DNA of 64,000 nt from Litsea cubeba (Eukaryota > Streptophyta > Magnoliopsida > Laurales > Lauraceae): the NCBI GenBank assembly GCA_012931725.1, contig CM022952.1:57901089-57965088 (forward strand), given 5' to 3'. Positions 1 through 9,855 of the stretch are shown piece after piece (the stretch's first letter is position 1; each line of letters begins with the position of its first letter). Under the pieces are notes generated by a model that was not told the DNA's origin, ran no database searches, and worked only from the letters and a program-made list of their open reading frames with translations. Position numbers and translations under genes: made by a program.

Positions 1-1190
1 AAAAAGAGCAGTGCAAGCATTGAAGTGCAAAAAAGCAGCACAAAATTACAAGTATCACAAAACAGTACAAGAAAAGCAAAAAAGATATACAAAAATATTG
101 TACACAGATTGTATGATCACAAAATTTGCTCTTTTTATTCATTGTAATTACTTCATTACAAGGGTTACAGAAAAGGAAACAAAATACAGAAAGGAGGTTC
201 GCAGTCCTCTAAATACAGGAAAAAAAAGAGGCTTCGAGGCTGCTCTTCGCTGATTCCATCCGCTGAATGGAGATCTTCAGCCACAAGACTTCTCGATTCC
301 GCCCGCTGCCTGGAGGTCTTGACATCCCACGTGGCGACCTGCGGTGTGGTCCCACACAGAGCCCTTTGGGATGAAAATAAGACTCCCCAGCCACCCGGGG
401 GCACTTGGATCTGGTGTTCAGTGCCAGGAGCTCTGCAATATGCTTTGGTTGGTCAGACCAAGCTTTGCTAGAAAGCTCGAGCTCCTGGTTCACTGTCGAT
501 GCTTGGATCTCGACAGAGCACCCTCGCTCAGAGGGTGCGCAGTCCATGGAGATCACCTTCAGAGGGAGCGCAGACCACGACAGACAGTCCCTCTCGGAGG
601 AAGCTGTCTTCTAGGGCAGGGGTTTCGCCCGGGTCAAAGGTTCCTAAACCTCTACAGTACCTAGCTGCCAGAGTGTTTGGTAGAGGCAAAAAGGTCCCCA
701 TTACACTGGAAAATCAAAGAGAGGAAGAAGGGCCTCTGGTTTAAGTCCTCTCTCCCATGGCGAGCTTACCCCCCATATTTATAGAGGGACAGAGGACTCG
801 ACACTCAAGGAAATTTATGGGGCGAGGCCTCCCACGCCCCACGAGGAGCGCGCGTCTTCCAATATGTTGAGCACCGGCTCCGATGGTGACACGTGGAGCC
901 ATCTGCTCGATTTCCTCGTTGACCATACCGCCATACGTACTACTATTTATGGTCTTCAGAATACGGAGTATCAGCGCGAATACCTAAGAGGACCGCTCGG
1001 TACTCTCCCCAACTCAACTCACGCATCACGTCACGAAAAGCACTCAGCCGCACTCAAGCATAGAAGAGCCGAGCTCAAAAAGATGGATGAGACAGAAATT
1101 GTAGGAGCAAAAGCAGGAGAGACAGGGGTCTACAACGACTTCGGTACTCCCGCTGGCTTAACCCAGAACTAAACTGGGGGCAGTTCGGCA
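1..1190 (-). mobile_element. LTR-like non-coding fragment, minus orientation
   Basis: No convincing coding region is present. Read on the minus strand, the stretch has an LTR-like layout: a TATA-type box (CTATAAATATG, about 774-784), then about 640 bases without a gene, then an AATAAA signal (134-139). The ends cannot be fixed because the window starts inside it. A PPT-like run (aaactgggggcag) at about 1171-1183 resembles the tract before the LTR at 4048, so this may instead be an internal non-coding part of the same Tat-lineage element. ORFs here look like chance. Confidence 0.35.
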
Positions 1191-1400
1191 TCTACCCCTA
1201 CTAAGTCCGTACACATTTGAAACGTTTAGCAGGCAAAAAGCACGCGACTGGTAAAGTAGAGACAAGCGGCTGGAGAAACTCTCAATTGCATTAAAATTTT
1301 GTTCATTACACTGCGCGGCAGATACAATTGAAAGAAATTACAAGGAACATAAAACAAAAAAGCCTTCTCCACGATCAGAGGCGACAAGATTGTCCCGAGG

Positions 1401-3553
1401 TCATGCTCGATCAGATGTGCGGGCGGCAGCATCAGGAGCTTCATCGGCAGGAGGGGCAGAGTTCGGCGTCGGAAGTGGAAACGGAAGGGGTTCCCGGAAG
1501 GACGGGTGATCCTCCGAGACCCCGGCCTCCTTCAGGCCAGCGCGCCATCCTTTCACCCAGGCCTTATCCCTCACAACGAGGACTCTTTCCTTGTAGTAGG
1601 CAGTGACCTGCGCTCTGGCGTCCTCAAACGAGGCATCGCACTCTGACTCAAGCTTCGCCTCGGCTTCATCCGCCCTTTTGGATTCGGCTTGAAGCAGGGC
1701 CGCGTAGTCATCTTCCATCTTCGAGATGGAAACCTTGAGTTTGGCCACTCTGGTCCTCTCCGCCTTGGCATCTCCCTTCGCTTGCTCGAGCCTCGCCGCA
1801 TACTCTTCCTCAGCCCTTGTCAATTTCTGAGTAACGGCGTCTAGGGATTCCTGCAGGCCATTCTTCTCCGCGGTCAGCTCGGCAATGTCGGCACCGTACC
1901 TGCACAGTCTGTCGGCCGCGACCATGGACTTCTGCACCGCCTGTTTGAGAGACAAGGCGTTCATGACAAAATCCAGGAAACAATGATATTGAACAGCTGG
2001 ATAACATAAAGAAGTACAGATAAATTTATCGTGAAGTTTGACTGCAGCATCGACAAAATCAGATTCTGGTCGCTGTACCTGTCTAGTTGCGCTATGTCTC
2101 GAGGGAGAGCGCAGGCTGCTCGAGTGCCTCGAGGATCGGGGGATCGATCTTGTGAAGGACGCGATCGTCCATCGTCATCGGCCTCCCCGGTTCAAGCATG
2201 AAGCTCGGCTCCCATGGAGGTGGGCCCTGGGGCAGCGAAGCCACGGCTGAACTAGGACCTGCATCAGTTCTCGGCATCTTCAGCGGCTGAACTTCCTCTT
2301 GCCCGACCTCAGCCGGGGGCGAACGTACCTCCGGACCGGCAGGGTTAGGAGGAGCGGAGACCTCTACTGCAGCCACGGGAGAAGCTTCCCGAACCCTCGG
2401 AGAGGGAACCTCAGGGGGACTCAAATTCGTAGGCACTTGGGGAGCTCGGGCGTCTTCAACTCCGAGCGCCAATGTCTCGAGGTCCTCAAAGGATAGACAT
2501 CTGGCGCGCCTAATCTCCGAACTCGGCAAAGGAAATCGGGCAACCCCACTCGATTCCCTTCCTTAGGCCTCGTGTGATCTCGATCCCGACGTGGAAGCTT
2601 GGGCACCGGACGCAACTCTGACGTCGGACATCGCCCGTGAAGGCCCCTCTTCGACCCTTACTCTAGGACCGGCCTGTTCTCGCTCGGCCTCAGGATCGGC
2701 ACCGCCCGAACATTCGCCTCGGGCCGGCTCAATTGTGCCCCTTAAGTACCCACGATATTTCGGCTGGTACCCTAGCAGTGACCAAGCCGCCCTGCCATCA
2801 TGACCGCTGTATCGCTTCACTAAGCGGAGCCAGGCTTCATTCCTCTTCCAGATGTACCGGGCAGCCTGCTTTCTCTCCTTCAAAGCTGCACAGTGATCAG
2901 AGGTATCGGCATGGCAGAACAAAAAAGAAATCATATGGAAAACGAACAAAGAAAAAAGGGTATTTACTTGGAGCAGTCCCGAAATGGCGAGGAACTTAGT
3001 AGCCTCTATCGGTGTCAGCCATCCCGAACTCCCAGTTGCCCGAGACATACAGAAGGTCGTCTCCGGCATATTTGCTCGAATCTTCCAAGTACCGGACGAA
3101 GCCATCCCGACCCGGCTTAGCCCGGAGATAATAAGCACCTTCGGACTTACATATATCATAGACGTCCTCAATATCGAAGACGTTGAGGTTAATGCCCAGA
3201 ACCTCGTTTAATTTGGCCGTGCCCATCACGATCTTGAAAGCATTGGGCAGCAACTGGCAAGGGCAGAGACACCATTGACTGAGGCATCTCCTGAGAAGGG
3301 GATGAAGGGGAAATCGGACCCCACCTTCTGTCACGGCCACTAAGGGGAAAGGCATCCGACCCCCCGAGAAGTCACGGAGGTTGATGCCATTAGGTTCAGC
3401 ACCCCTGACTTGGACATCGGCGGGAATCCTAAAAGTCAACCTGAAACCCTCAATCACTGCCTCGCCCTCTAACCAGTGGCTATAGATTCCCATTCCTACC
3501 CTAATCCAAAAACAGAGAACCACAGGAAGGAGGCAGGGTAAAGGGGACTTACG
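1401..3553 (-). pseudogene. Antisense gene of a Tat-lineage retrotransposon ('putative gypsy type transposon' family)
   Basis: I read this as a spliced minus-strand gene. A TATA box (3691-3700) precedes a 5' UTR exon ending at 3553. The intron 3552-3501 (GTAAGT...AG) leads to coding exons 3493-2968 (ATG at 3493), 2885-2079 and 1996-1401, all with GT-AG borders. The coding length is 1929 bases, exactly 643 codons, and all phases agree. The first exon holds the conserved HPLLRR...PNAFKIVMG region seen in the family annotated as putative gypsy type transposon (Pfam Transposase_28). The middle is acidic and proline-rich, and the last exon is a Glu/Lys/Ala coiled coil. Four in-frame stops occur (TAA 2998-2996, TAA 2565-2563, TAG 2094-2092, TAG 2085-2083), each one C-to-T from a Gln codon, so the gene is dead. 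Related antisense ORFs are known in Tat elements such as RIRE2 and Grande. Molecular function is unknown. Confidence 0.75.
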
Positions 3554-3690
3554 GAGGCGAAATGAAGATGCTGAGCAGCAAAGAGACTCGACCCCAGCAA
3601 TGCTCCACTTCTCAGGCGAAGTTTCTTCACAACAGCTTTCTCCCCTCTATTTCAGAATGACAAACGAAGAAGAAATGAACCTCGATTGCC

Positions 3691-3700
3691 CTATATATAG
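3691..3700 (-). promoter_or_regulatory. TATA box of the antisense gene
   Basis: The palindromic run CTATATATAG lies about 200 bases upstream of the ATG at 3493 on the minus strand and about 140 bases upstream of the 5' UTR donor at 3552. Because the motif is symmetric, orientation is inferred from the gene it precedes. Confidence 0.5.
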
Positions 3701-4035
3701 CAGAAAGGACCCCCTCTTCAGAAACCCTAATGGCGCGCGCCAAATAACACTTCCTAGGGCTCCGCGCGCATCATTTCAAATATTGAATACACCCCTGACA
3801 AAACGGCACGCGCAACATCGAGGCGATCGGACAACTAATCAGAGAAAGACATGCGGAGCCGTCGATATATCTTCGGCATTGATTAACGGATGCCATTTAT
3901 TGCCTCAACCATCCAAAGCGACTCCGATCAAAGGCCAAGCGCCAACTGCCAAGACTAAGCGGGACAATCCCAAGAAAACTCCCCGTCATATAGCTCCCGA
4001 CCTCAATTTGCTGGCGAGCCTCGCAAGGTCAGAAG

Positions 4036-4047
4036 CTAGGGGGCAAT
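4036..4047 (+). other. Polypurine tract of the Tat-lineage element
   Basis: The run ctagggggcaat sits immediately before the TGTGTGG start of the LTR at 4048. It closely matches the tract before the 3' LTR of the 28.9-49.1 kb element (gagggggcatt then TGTTGAC). It fixes the element as plus-oriented, so the coding region at 1401-3493 really is antisense. Confidence 0.65.
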
Positions 4048-4115
4048 TGTGTGGAGAGATTTCCAGAACTCCAGGATTATGCTAATCACGGCTGTAAGAT
4101 GGGATTAAGCATTCT

Positions 4116-4143
4116 CACGTGCCTCCCACGTGCCATCCACGTG
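4116..4143. promoter_or_regulatory. Three G-boxes at 11-bp spacing
   Basis: Perfect CACGTG hexamers start at 4116, 4127 and 4138, exactly 11 bases apart, near the 5' end of the LTR. CACGTG is the core bound by plant bZIP and bHLH factors. One-helical-turn spacing would put the three sites on the same DNA face. A regulatory role is inferred. Confidence 0.6.
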
Positions 4144-4638
4144 GCGCCGGGCTCCCTTCGGCTACCAGGGCAGATTCCTCAGCCGAAGTCAGACGGGTTT
4201 TGGCCCCCAAGTGCCGAGCTGGCTACACAAGCACCCACCTCGGCTAAAAGCCTGACCTCGGCTAAAGGAGCCGGGACAAAAGCCGAAGTAAGAAAGAGTC
4301 TCCACTCGCGCCCTCCCCCCCCCCCTACGTCATCAGACACGTGGAGGAATAGGGGCGCGAGCCAGTCAGACGGATGCGACATCCAGCCGTCCACAATCTT
4401 CACTAGATCACTGACAGGGCGGCATCCAACGACTGATGCCAAATCAGGGCAAGGCCCGAGGGTGGATCCGATGGTACTCCTACCGCCAAAGGCGTCCAGC
4501 ACGATCTGGCCCAACATGACACGTATTAAATGCATTATGGGCTGATCCGACTGGCATTAAATGCAATATGGGCTGGAGTGGACCGTATTTATTACTTTGT
4601 GGGCTGATCGGACCCTCATTTAATGAATGGTGGGCTGA

Positions 4639-4676
4639 CATGATGACGCCCCTACACATGCCAGGGCGTCATCATG
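4639..4676. promoter_or_regulatory. 13-bp inverted repeat with TGACG/CGTCA cores upstream of the LTR TATA box
   Basis: CATGATGACGCCC (4639-4651) and GGGCGTCATCATG (4664-4676) are perfect reverse complements separated by 12 bases. Each arm holds TGACG, the core of as-1-type sites for TGA bZIP factors. The repeat ends 30 bases before the TATA box of the LTR, a position that suits an upstream activating site. Confidence 0.55.
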
Positions 4677-4957
4677 AGCCTCCCCCATGCAACGTAGGCA
4701 TCTTCCTCTATAAGAAGAGAAGCAATCTCCATTACAGGTATGCGCACCAAACAACCAGAGCTATTACTCTGCCTCTCTTCTCCCTCTCCTTCCTTTGTTC
4801 ACCTACTGACTTAGGCATCGGAGAGCCTTGCGCCGCTCAGGCCAGGGTCCTCTGACTGTTTGCTCTTCCCTTTCAGGCTTTCAGGTAGCAGGTCATCTTC
4901 TCCATTTGGATAAGTCCTGTAAGGCACCCCGATTATTGTGGGTCATAATTTTTCTGC

Positions 4958-6453
4958 ACCTACATGTATGTATGACTACATTAGAGTCCCTTAACTCTAT
5001 TTCCACTCAAAACACAACAAATAAGGGTTTGCTTCTTACCTTAAACAATAAATTCGAAATGGGGGAAGATGGGTTCTTGTCAACAACTTTGATGAAGATG
5101 AAGAGATGGAGAAGATGGAGAAGACCCCAAGCCTTACTCAAATGCAACAAGTCCTTTTTGAAAACTTGGAGAGAAAGAAGAAGGAAGAGTTTTTCTCAGC
5201 CATTTCTACATGCACAGTCGAATGGAATGAAAAATGGAGTTGGTTTAGATGATAAGGAAGCCCATTTTGCAATAAAGTCCATTGGTTTTGTGTATTTCCA
5301 TTTTAAGTCAAATGAGGGCCCACTTCTTCAACGAGTGATCAAATGCAGTAAAGTTCAATACGAAAAACGACGTGCTCAACAAGATACACGCGATGACGCT
5401 AAGATGACATGCATACGATGCAAAATGAGAAAAACAATAATTACGCAAAAGCCCTCGACTCTATCCAACTGAGTCAAATCGGTTCCAACTAACTATTCAA
5501 GACTCATAATACATCTATAAAGAACTAATAAGCATTAATTATCATAATTAGTAACTAAATATAATTAAATTAGCTAAATCATAATTAATTAGTACTAATC
5601 AAGCTTAAATTGGGTCGGGGTGTAACAAAGATACCCATCTTCTTTTTTGTTTTATTCTCTTTTCTTCTGGGTTTTCTCCTTATGTCACCCGGTCATTTTT
5701 GGAGTGACTGGTTCAATCCACTCTATTGACCCATTTGGGGCCACCTTTGATCTATGTGGCCCTTCCACACTTGTTATGCCTCGTAAAGTTGCATCATACC
5801 CACTTTTAAACTTATATATCTACCTTTTATTCACCATTCTAATTGAAAATAGGTAACCTACAAGGCTGTAAAATCAAGGATCGGGATAATCTAATGAGAC
5901 AATATATGTATTGGTTTTTTTTTTTCCGATTCTTACAAAATATCAAGACCTTTATATTCTCACTACTTAGCATGCATCTAAATGAGCCCCACTATCTGGA
6001 CAACATATGAATTGTATGCCGTAAAAATCTTTCTTGTTAAGTAGCACTCATCTTAATCTTTTGTATGTAGATTTATATTTACAGCTTATAGGGCCCACCT
6101 AAATGCATATCTATCTATTTGAGGAGCGTAGTTGGAAAGGTCTCCTTATGGATAAGGGAAGCCACAAAATAACTCCCCATACCATTGCTTTTGATTTAAG
6201 AGCATTGAGGTTTAACGGCTCAATCTGGCTGTGAGTAAAGGATCAATTCTTGTAAAATTGAGCCTAATGCCAAATCATGGGATGAGCAAAGTATAAAGGG
6301 TTGCACTAATCAAAGATGGGCCGAAGTGGGCCCCAAAGGTTGATTGCACATAAAATCTTCTTTTAGGATAATATTTTTGGATTTACAACCAAATATTATG
6401 GAGAGCGCTAGACTCCTAGTCAATCTTATCAATCTTCGGATTCCCTTTATCAA

Positions 6454-6458
<5 letters not shown>
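4958..6458. other. Unassigned stretch with a gypsy-LTR-terminus motif
   Basis: No gene is supported. A plus ORF that starts in the LTR and runs to 5472 has no recognisable domain and spans the LTR end, so I treat it as chance. The motif gggtcggggtgtaaca (5612-5627), read on the minus strand, is TGTTACACCCCGACCC, the classic start of chromovirus-type LTRs. AT-rich sequence lies to its left. This may be a minus-oriented LTR remnant ending at 5627, but no opposite end or target duplication was found. 5628-6458 holds nothing I recognise. Confidence 0.3.

Positions 6459-6512
<54 letters not shown>
6459..6512. repeat. (GA)27 microsatellite
   Basis: About 54 bases of uninterrupted GA dinucleotide. 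It creates a Leu/Ser-repeat ORF on the minus strand that is not a gene. Confidence 0.95.
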
Positions 6513-6514
<2 letters not shown>

Positions 6515-6773
6515 CCTCTTGGTAAAGGCAGGCTATTCCTATTTGGTTTTAGCATTCAGACTCTATTAGCTCAATATGCAAGATAAAGAGGATTTCCTTT
6601 TTATATGCGATAAGCTTAGGGCTACAAATGGTTGCTCACAATCAATCGACTATCAGCCAATCAACCAAGAATGACCCTTTCCCTCTAGAGCCTAAGGGCC
6701 GCGCTTATAGGCTCCTCTTGAGTATGACAAATGATAAGAAAATATTTACTCTCAGCTTTGGCTAGAGGTGTAA

Positions 6774-9048
6774 AGTGGGCCGGGCCGCCCAAGCCCTACA
6801 CGACGTTGCCTTGGCCTCTGACCCAGCTTGTGTTGGGATTTGTGTATGCCCTAAAGCCCACTAACAGCACCCACATCTCTGTTACTGGATATTTGCAGGT
6901 TATTTATTAGAATTATTCTTTTCTCTTACAGCATGTATATATGTATGTTTGTGTAAGGTCCATTGTTTTTAGTAGATGACTTAGGTATGTAGTGTCTACA
7001 CACAGAAAGGTTTGAGTCATGGACACTAGAAACAATAAACTGGTTCATAACTGAGAGATGGAGTTGGGCGCTTCATCTTGGTATAAGTTATAGTGAGGTA
7101 CTCTCCTATATTAAGGGTGACTTACCTTCAGTCACAGGAGGTTTTTCCGGATGTATCTAATTAGTGCATGTGTCATGCATTGAACAGGACCATTATATGT
7201 GTGATCTCTAAAATAGTACTATCAATGAGAGAGATCAAATCACCTTATGCTACTGAGTGACCAGTGCTCTTAATCTTGAGCATATGTGGATGAACTGACG
7301 AAGTCGAGTTCTTGTGCTTTAATGCACTATGGGTGAGATCCTGTACTTGGGTCAACAGCTCTGTGTTTTGGGTATTCGGGCTTGATTAGTTGGGTCGTAC
7401 ATATGCAATAAAGAATCTATGCCATTAAGTGAAGGAGAGATCATCCCCTTAGAATTATCTAATTAATCATCAAAATCTAAGATCTTAGTATATGGATCTT
7501 CCATATGGATATTTAACTTGTGGGTCGCTCCCTAGATCAAGAGAATGATATCCGGATGATGATTAAGTCAATGATATGAAGTTCTAAGGTTGAGATATAA
7601 TCAAGAAGGTCGATAGTACATTGAATTACCTGACTTGATTATGGATGTTACATAGAGGGGCATTACGGTCATTTCACTTAGTAGGTCGAAGACGAATGTC
7701 ACTAATTGACGAGCTGAAAATCATATTTTATTTGTCCCTGGAGTTCAGCCATAACTCTTTAGTGGAATGAGTTAAGGTTAAAAATGATATTAATGTTGCT
7801 ATGGGATTAGCATGGACATTTTGTTCATTTTGGAAGCCAAGGGCAAATATGTCTTTTGGTCCCTTCTCTAGCCATTTCCTATATTGGCATGGTTTCCTAT
7901 CTTGTTTAAATGAAATGTGGTTGAATTATTTTAATGGAAAAGTTATTTAACTTGTGGGCCATGGTGTGTTTATCCATCCAATGGGCCAACCATAAAAGGG
8001 GTCCCTTGTGTAAGGTTTCCAATTTTAAGTAGGTATCTTTACTTGGAAGGTTGGATTCCTCTTTGGATAAGAAATCCTACAATTATAGTATCCTAATTAT
8101 TTTGTAAATAATTAATTGGGAAGTGTTGCATGCCTATATTGGATGGTTACTATTGTTAAGGGATTGTCTTCTTTGTTTTCTTTTTTAAATAGGAGAGAAC
8201 TAAGAAGGAGATAAGGATTCCTTTCAAATCTCCCTCTTGGTCGTCCATGATATGGTTAAGAAAAGATAAGAGGGAGAGAGCTAGGGGACGCCCAAAAAAA
8301 AAATGCAACTGACGCCCATTGCTTTTCTTCTTCTTTTTCCTTGAAGAGAGAAAATTAGTTTTGGGTCTTTTCCATTTAAAATAGTTTAGAAAACCTCTCA
8401 AAAGGAATCCATACTTTGATCCCACAATCATAGCCAATAGGATTGGGTTGTGGAATAGAGGAGAAGATCAAAAGGAAAATTACTGCAGAAAATTCCAGCA
8501 GCTAGTGTTGCTGATTGCAGGCTTGTGATCAGACCTTTAGATCCTTTCTTTCAGAGATTTGTAGTCTTTAAATCATCAAGGTATTATTCCTCTTTAATCT
8601 CTTTTTATTATACACATGTTGATCATGATTTCATGGAGTTATTATGTTTATTCTATGGTTGATTTGTGCTGCCTAGATCAGATCTAAATTCGTTTTTGCT
8701 TATCCAAAATCACCCATGGACGTCCCTGCTAAGAGATTTCAGATCTAGTTAGCCTAATCTTTCAGCTTGGGCCCGACCCATGTTTGGCACGGGCCGGCCC
8801 GGACACGTGGCATGGCCCAACCCGGATCGACATAGCCCACCTATGCCAGTCTGGCCCCCAATGGTGAGAAAAAGGGACAACCCTAGAAAAAGTGGGCCGG
8901 GCTGCCCAAGCCCTACACGACGTTGGCTTGGGCTCGGCCCATGTTTGGCACAGGCCGGCCTGGGCACGTGGCATGGCCAAACCCGGATCGACATAGCCCA
9001 CCTATTCCCGTCTGGCCCCCAATGGTGAGAAAAATGGGACAACCCTAG
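6774..9048. repeat. Tandem duplication of a GC-rich unit, first copy split by a solo LTR
   Basis: A unit beginning gtgggccgggc-gcccaagcc and ending near ggacaaccctag occurs twice in a row. The first copy is 6774-6830 plus 8770-8890, interrupted by the LTR at 6831-8764. The second is 8893-9048. The copies share the blocks cctacacgacgttg, cccatgtttggcac, ggccggcc, cacgtggcatggcc and gtctggcccccaatgg. The left flank (tagaggtgtaaa) resembles the end of hAT-type MITEs, so this may be a diverged MITE pair. Confidence 0.7.
6831..8764 (+). mobile_element. Solo LTR, copia-type, with perfect target duplication
   Basis: The unit starts TGTTGGGATTTGTG and ends ...AATCTTTCA. It is flanked by a perfect 5-base duplication GCTTG (6826-6830 and 8765-8769). 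The start, with 'tgccctaaagccca' shortly after, is typical of Ty1/copia LTRs. At 1934 bases with no coding region, primer-binding site or second LTR, it is best explained as a solo LTR left by recombination between the two LTRs of a full element. Confidence 0.8.
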
Positions 9049-9140
9049 TATAATATCCGCCCCACCCCCCACCCAAAAAAAAAAAGAAAAAAAAGAAAAA
9101 AACAACAAACAATGACATTATTGGGTTATGTTGGTCTTTT

Positions 9141-9141
<1 letters not shown>

Positions 9142-9192
<51 letters not shown>

Positions 9193-9238
9193 ACACACAC
9201 ACACCACACCACCCCACCCCACCCCACCCCCCACACAG
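9142..9238. repeat. Poly-C tract, (CA)n and CCCCA repeats
   Basis: 37 consecutive cytosines (9142-9178) are followed by about 13 CA units and then CCCCA-type repeats to 9238. The minus strand is therefore poly-G and could form G-quadruplexes. It is also a likely site of assembly or polymerase error. Confidence 0.9.
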
Positions 9239-9244
9239 AAAAAA

Positions 9245-9855
9245 AAAACCGACTATATTATGGGGCTGGCTTGAACTTTTTAACATAGTTGCATGCTTTT
9301 TGACATTTTTACCCTCCCCCAATGGCCATAAAACAACTATATTATGAGTTTTTTTGGTCTTTTACTCTTTTTGTCATTTAAACACCCCCCACCCAATATT
9401 ATGGGGCTAGTTTGGTCCTTTTAATATGGTTGAGTGCTTTTTGATATTTTTTTACACCCCCAACAACCATAAAACAACTATGTTATGGGTTTCTTTCTTG
9501 GTCTTTTACCGTTTTCTGTCATTTTTACCCCCAATTCCGGATCCCCTATTTCATTTTGTCTAATTCTGGAGTGCCACCTGTATAAAATGTGATGTTCCTA
9601 ATTGCACCCTCTTAATTGTAATCTCTTTATACAGGTGGTGCTCTGGAATTAGATGAAACAATATTTCCCTGTTTCAACGGAACAGAAGATCCAGACTCTT
9701 TTACCCCCATCAATAGCCATATTATAGGGCTGGTTTGGCCCTTTTAACATAGATGAATGCTTTTTGACATTTTCACCCTCCTCAATAGCCATAAAATAGT
9801 TATATTGTGGGGTTTTATTGGTCTTTTTAACACATGACCTATAAATACTACCTAC
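9245..9855. repeat. Degenerate ~150-bp tandem repeat interrupted by a fold-back element
   Basis: Three copies of a unit with blocks tatattatggggctgg, ttttaacatag, gctttttgacattttta and ccataaaacaactat lie at about 9245-9392, 9393-9537 and 9713-9855. Between the second and third copies, 9545-9665 is an inverted repeat: a left arm from tttcattttgtctaattctg to ccacctgtataaa and a right arm from tttatacaggtgg to ttagatgaaac, with a loop of about 40 bases. The fold-back looks like a small MITE inserted in the array. Confidence 0.6.

Larger units (their letters stand above)
4048..4957 (+). mobile_element. 3' LTR of a Tat-lineage Ty3/gypsy element
   Basis: This 910-base unit begins TGTGTGGAGAG after a polypurine tract and ends ...TTTTTCTGCA. 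It carries a TATA box (CTCTATAAGAAG, about 4706-4717), three G-boxes near the start, a TGACG-containing inverted repeat just before the TATA box, and a downstream stretch (gacttaggcatcggag) that I recognise as typical of the R/U5 part of Tat LTRs. The matching 5' LTR is not in the window, so the ends rest on motifs only. Confidence 0.7.

Noticed and set aside
209..1172. Several ORFs of 80-115 codons on both strands
   Set aside because: They overlap in conflicting frames within an LTR-like stretch with TATA and poly-A signals, and match no family I know.
1171..1183. A second polypurine tract with an LTR starting at 1184
   Set aside because: The following bases (ttcggcatc) are not a TG start and no LTR layout follows on the plus strand, so I did not call an LTR there.
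4828..5472. 215-codon plus ORF
   Set aside because: It starts inside the LTR, crosses the LTR end and shows no domain or codon bias. A chance frame.
4963..5627. Solo LTR between TGTATGTATG and the GTGTAACA motif
   Set aside because: Flanks (ctaca-like versus aagat) do not form a target duplication.
6310..6555. Minus ORF with Leu/Ser repeats (also at 56837-57067)
   Set aside because: Translation of GA microsatellites.
9002..9322. Minus ORF with Gly and Val/Cys runs
   Set aside because: Translation of poly-C and (CA)n repeats.
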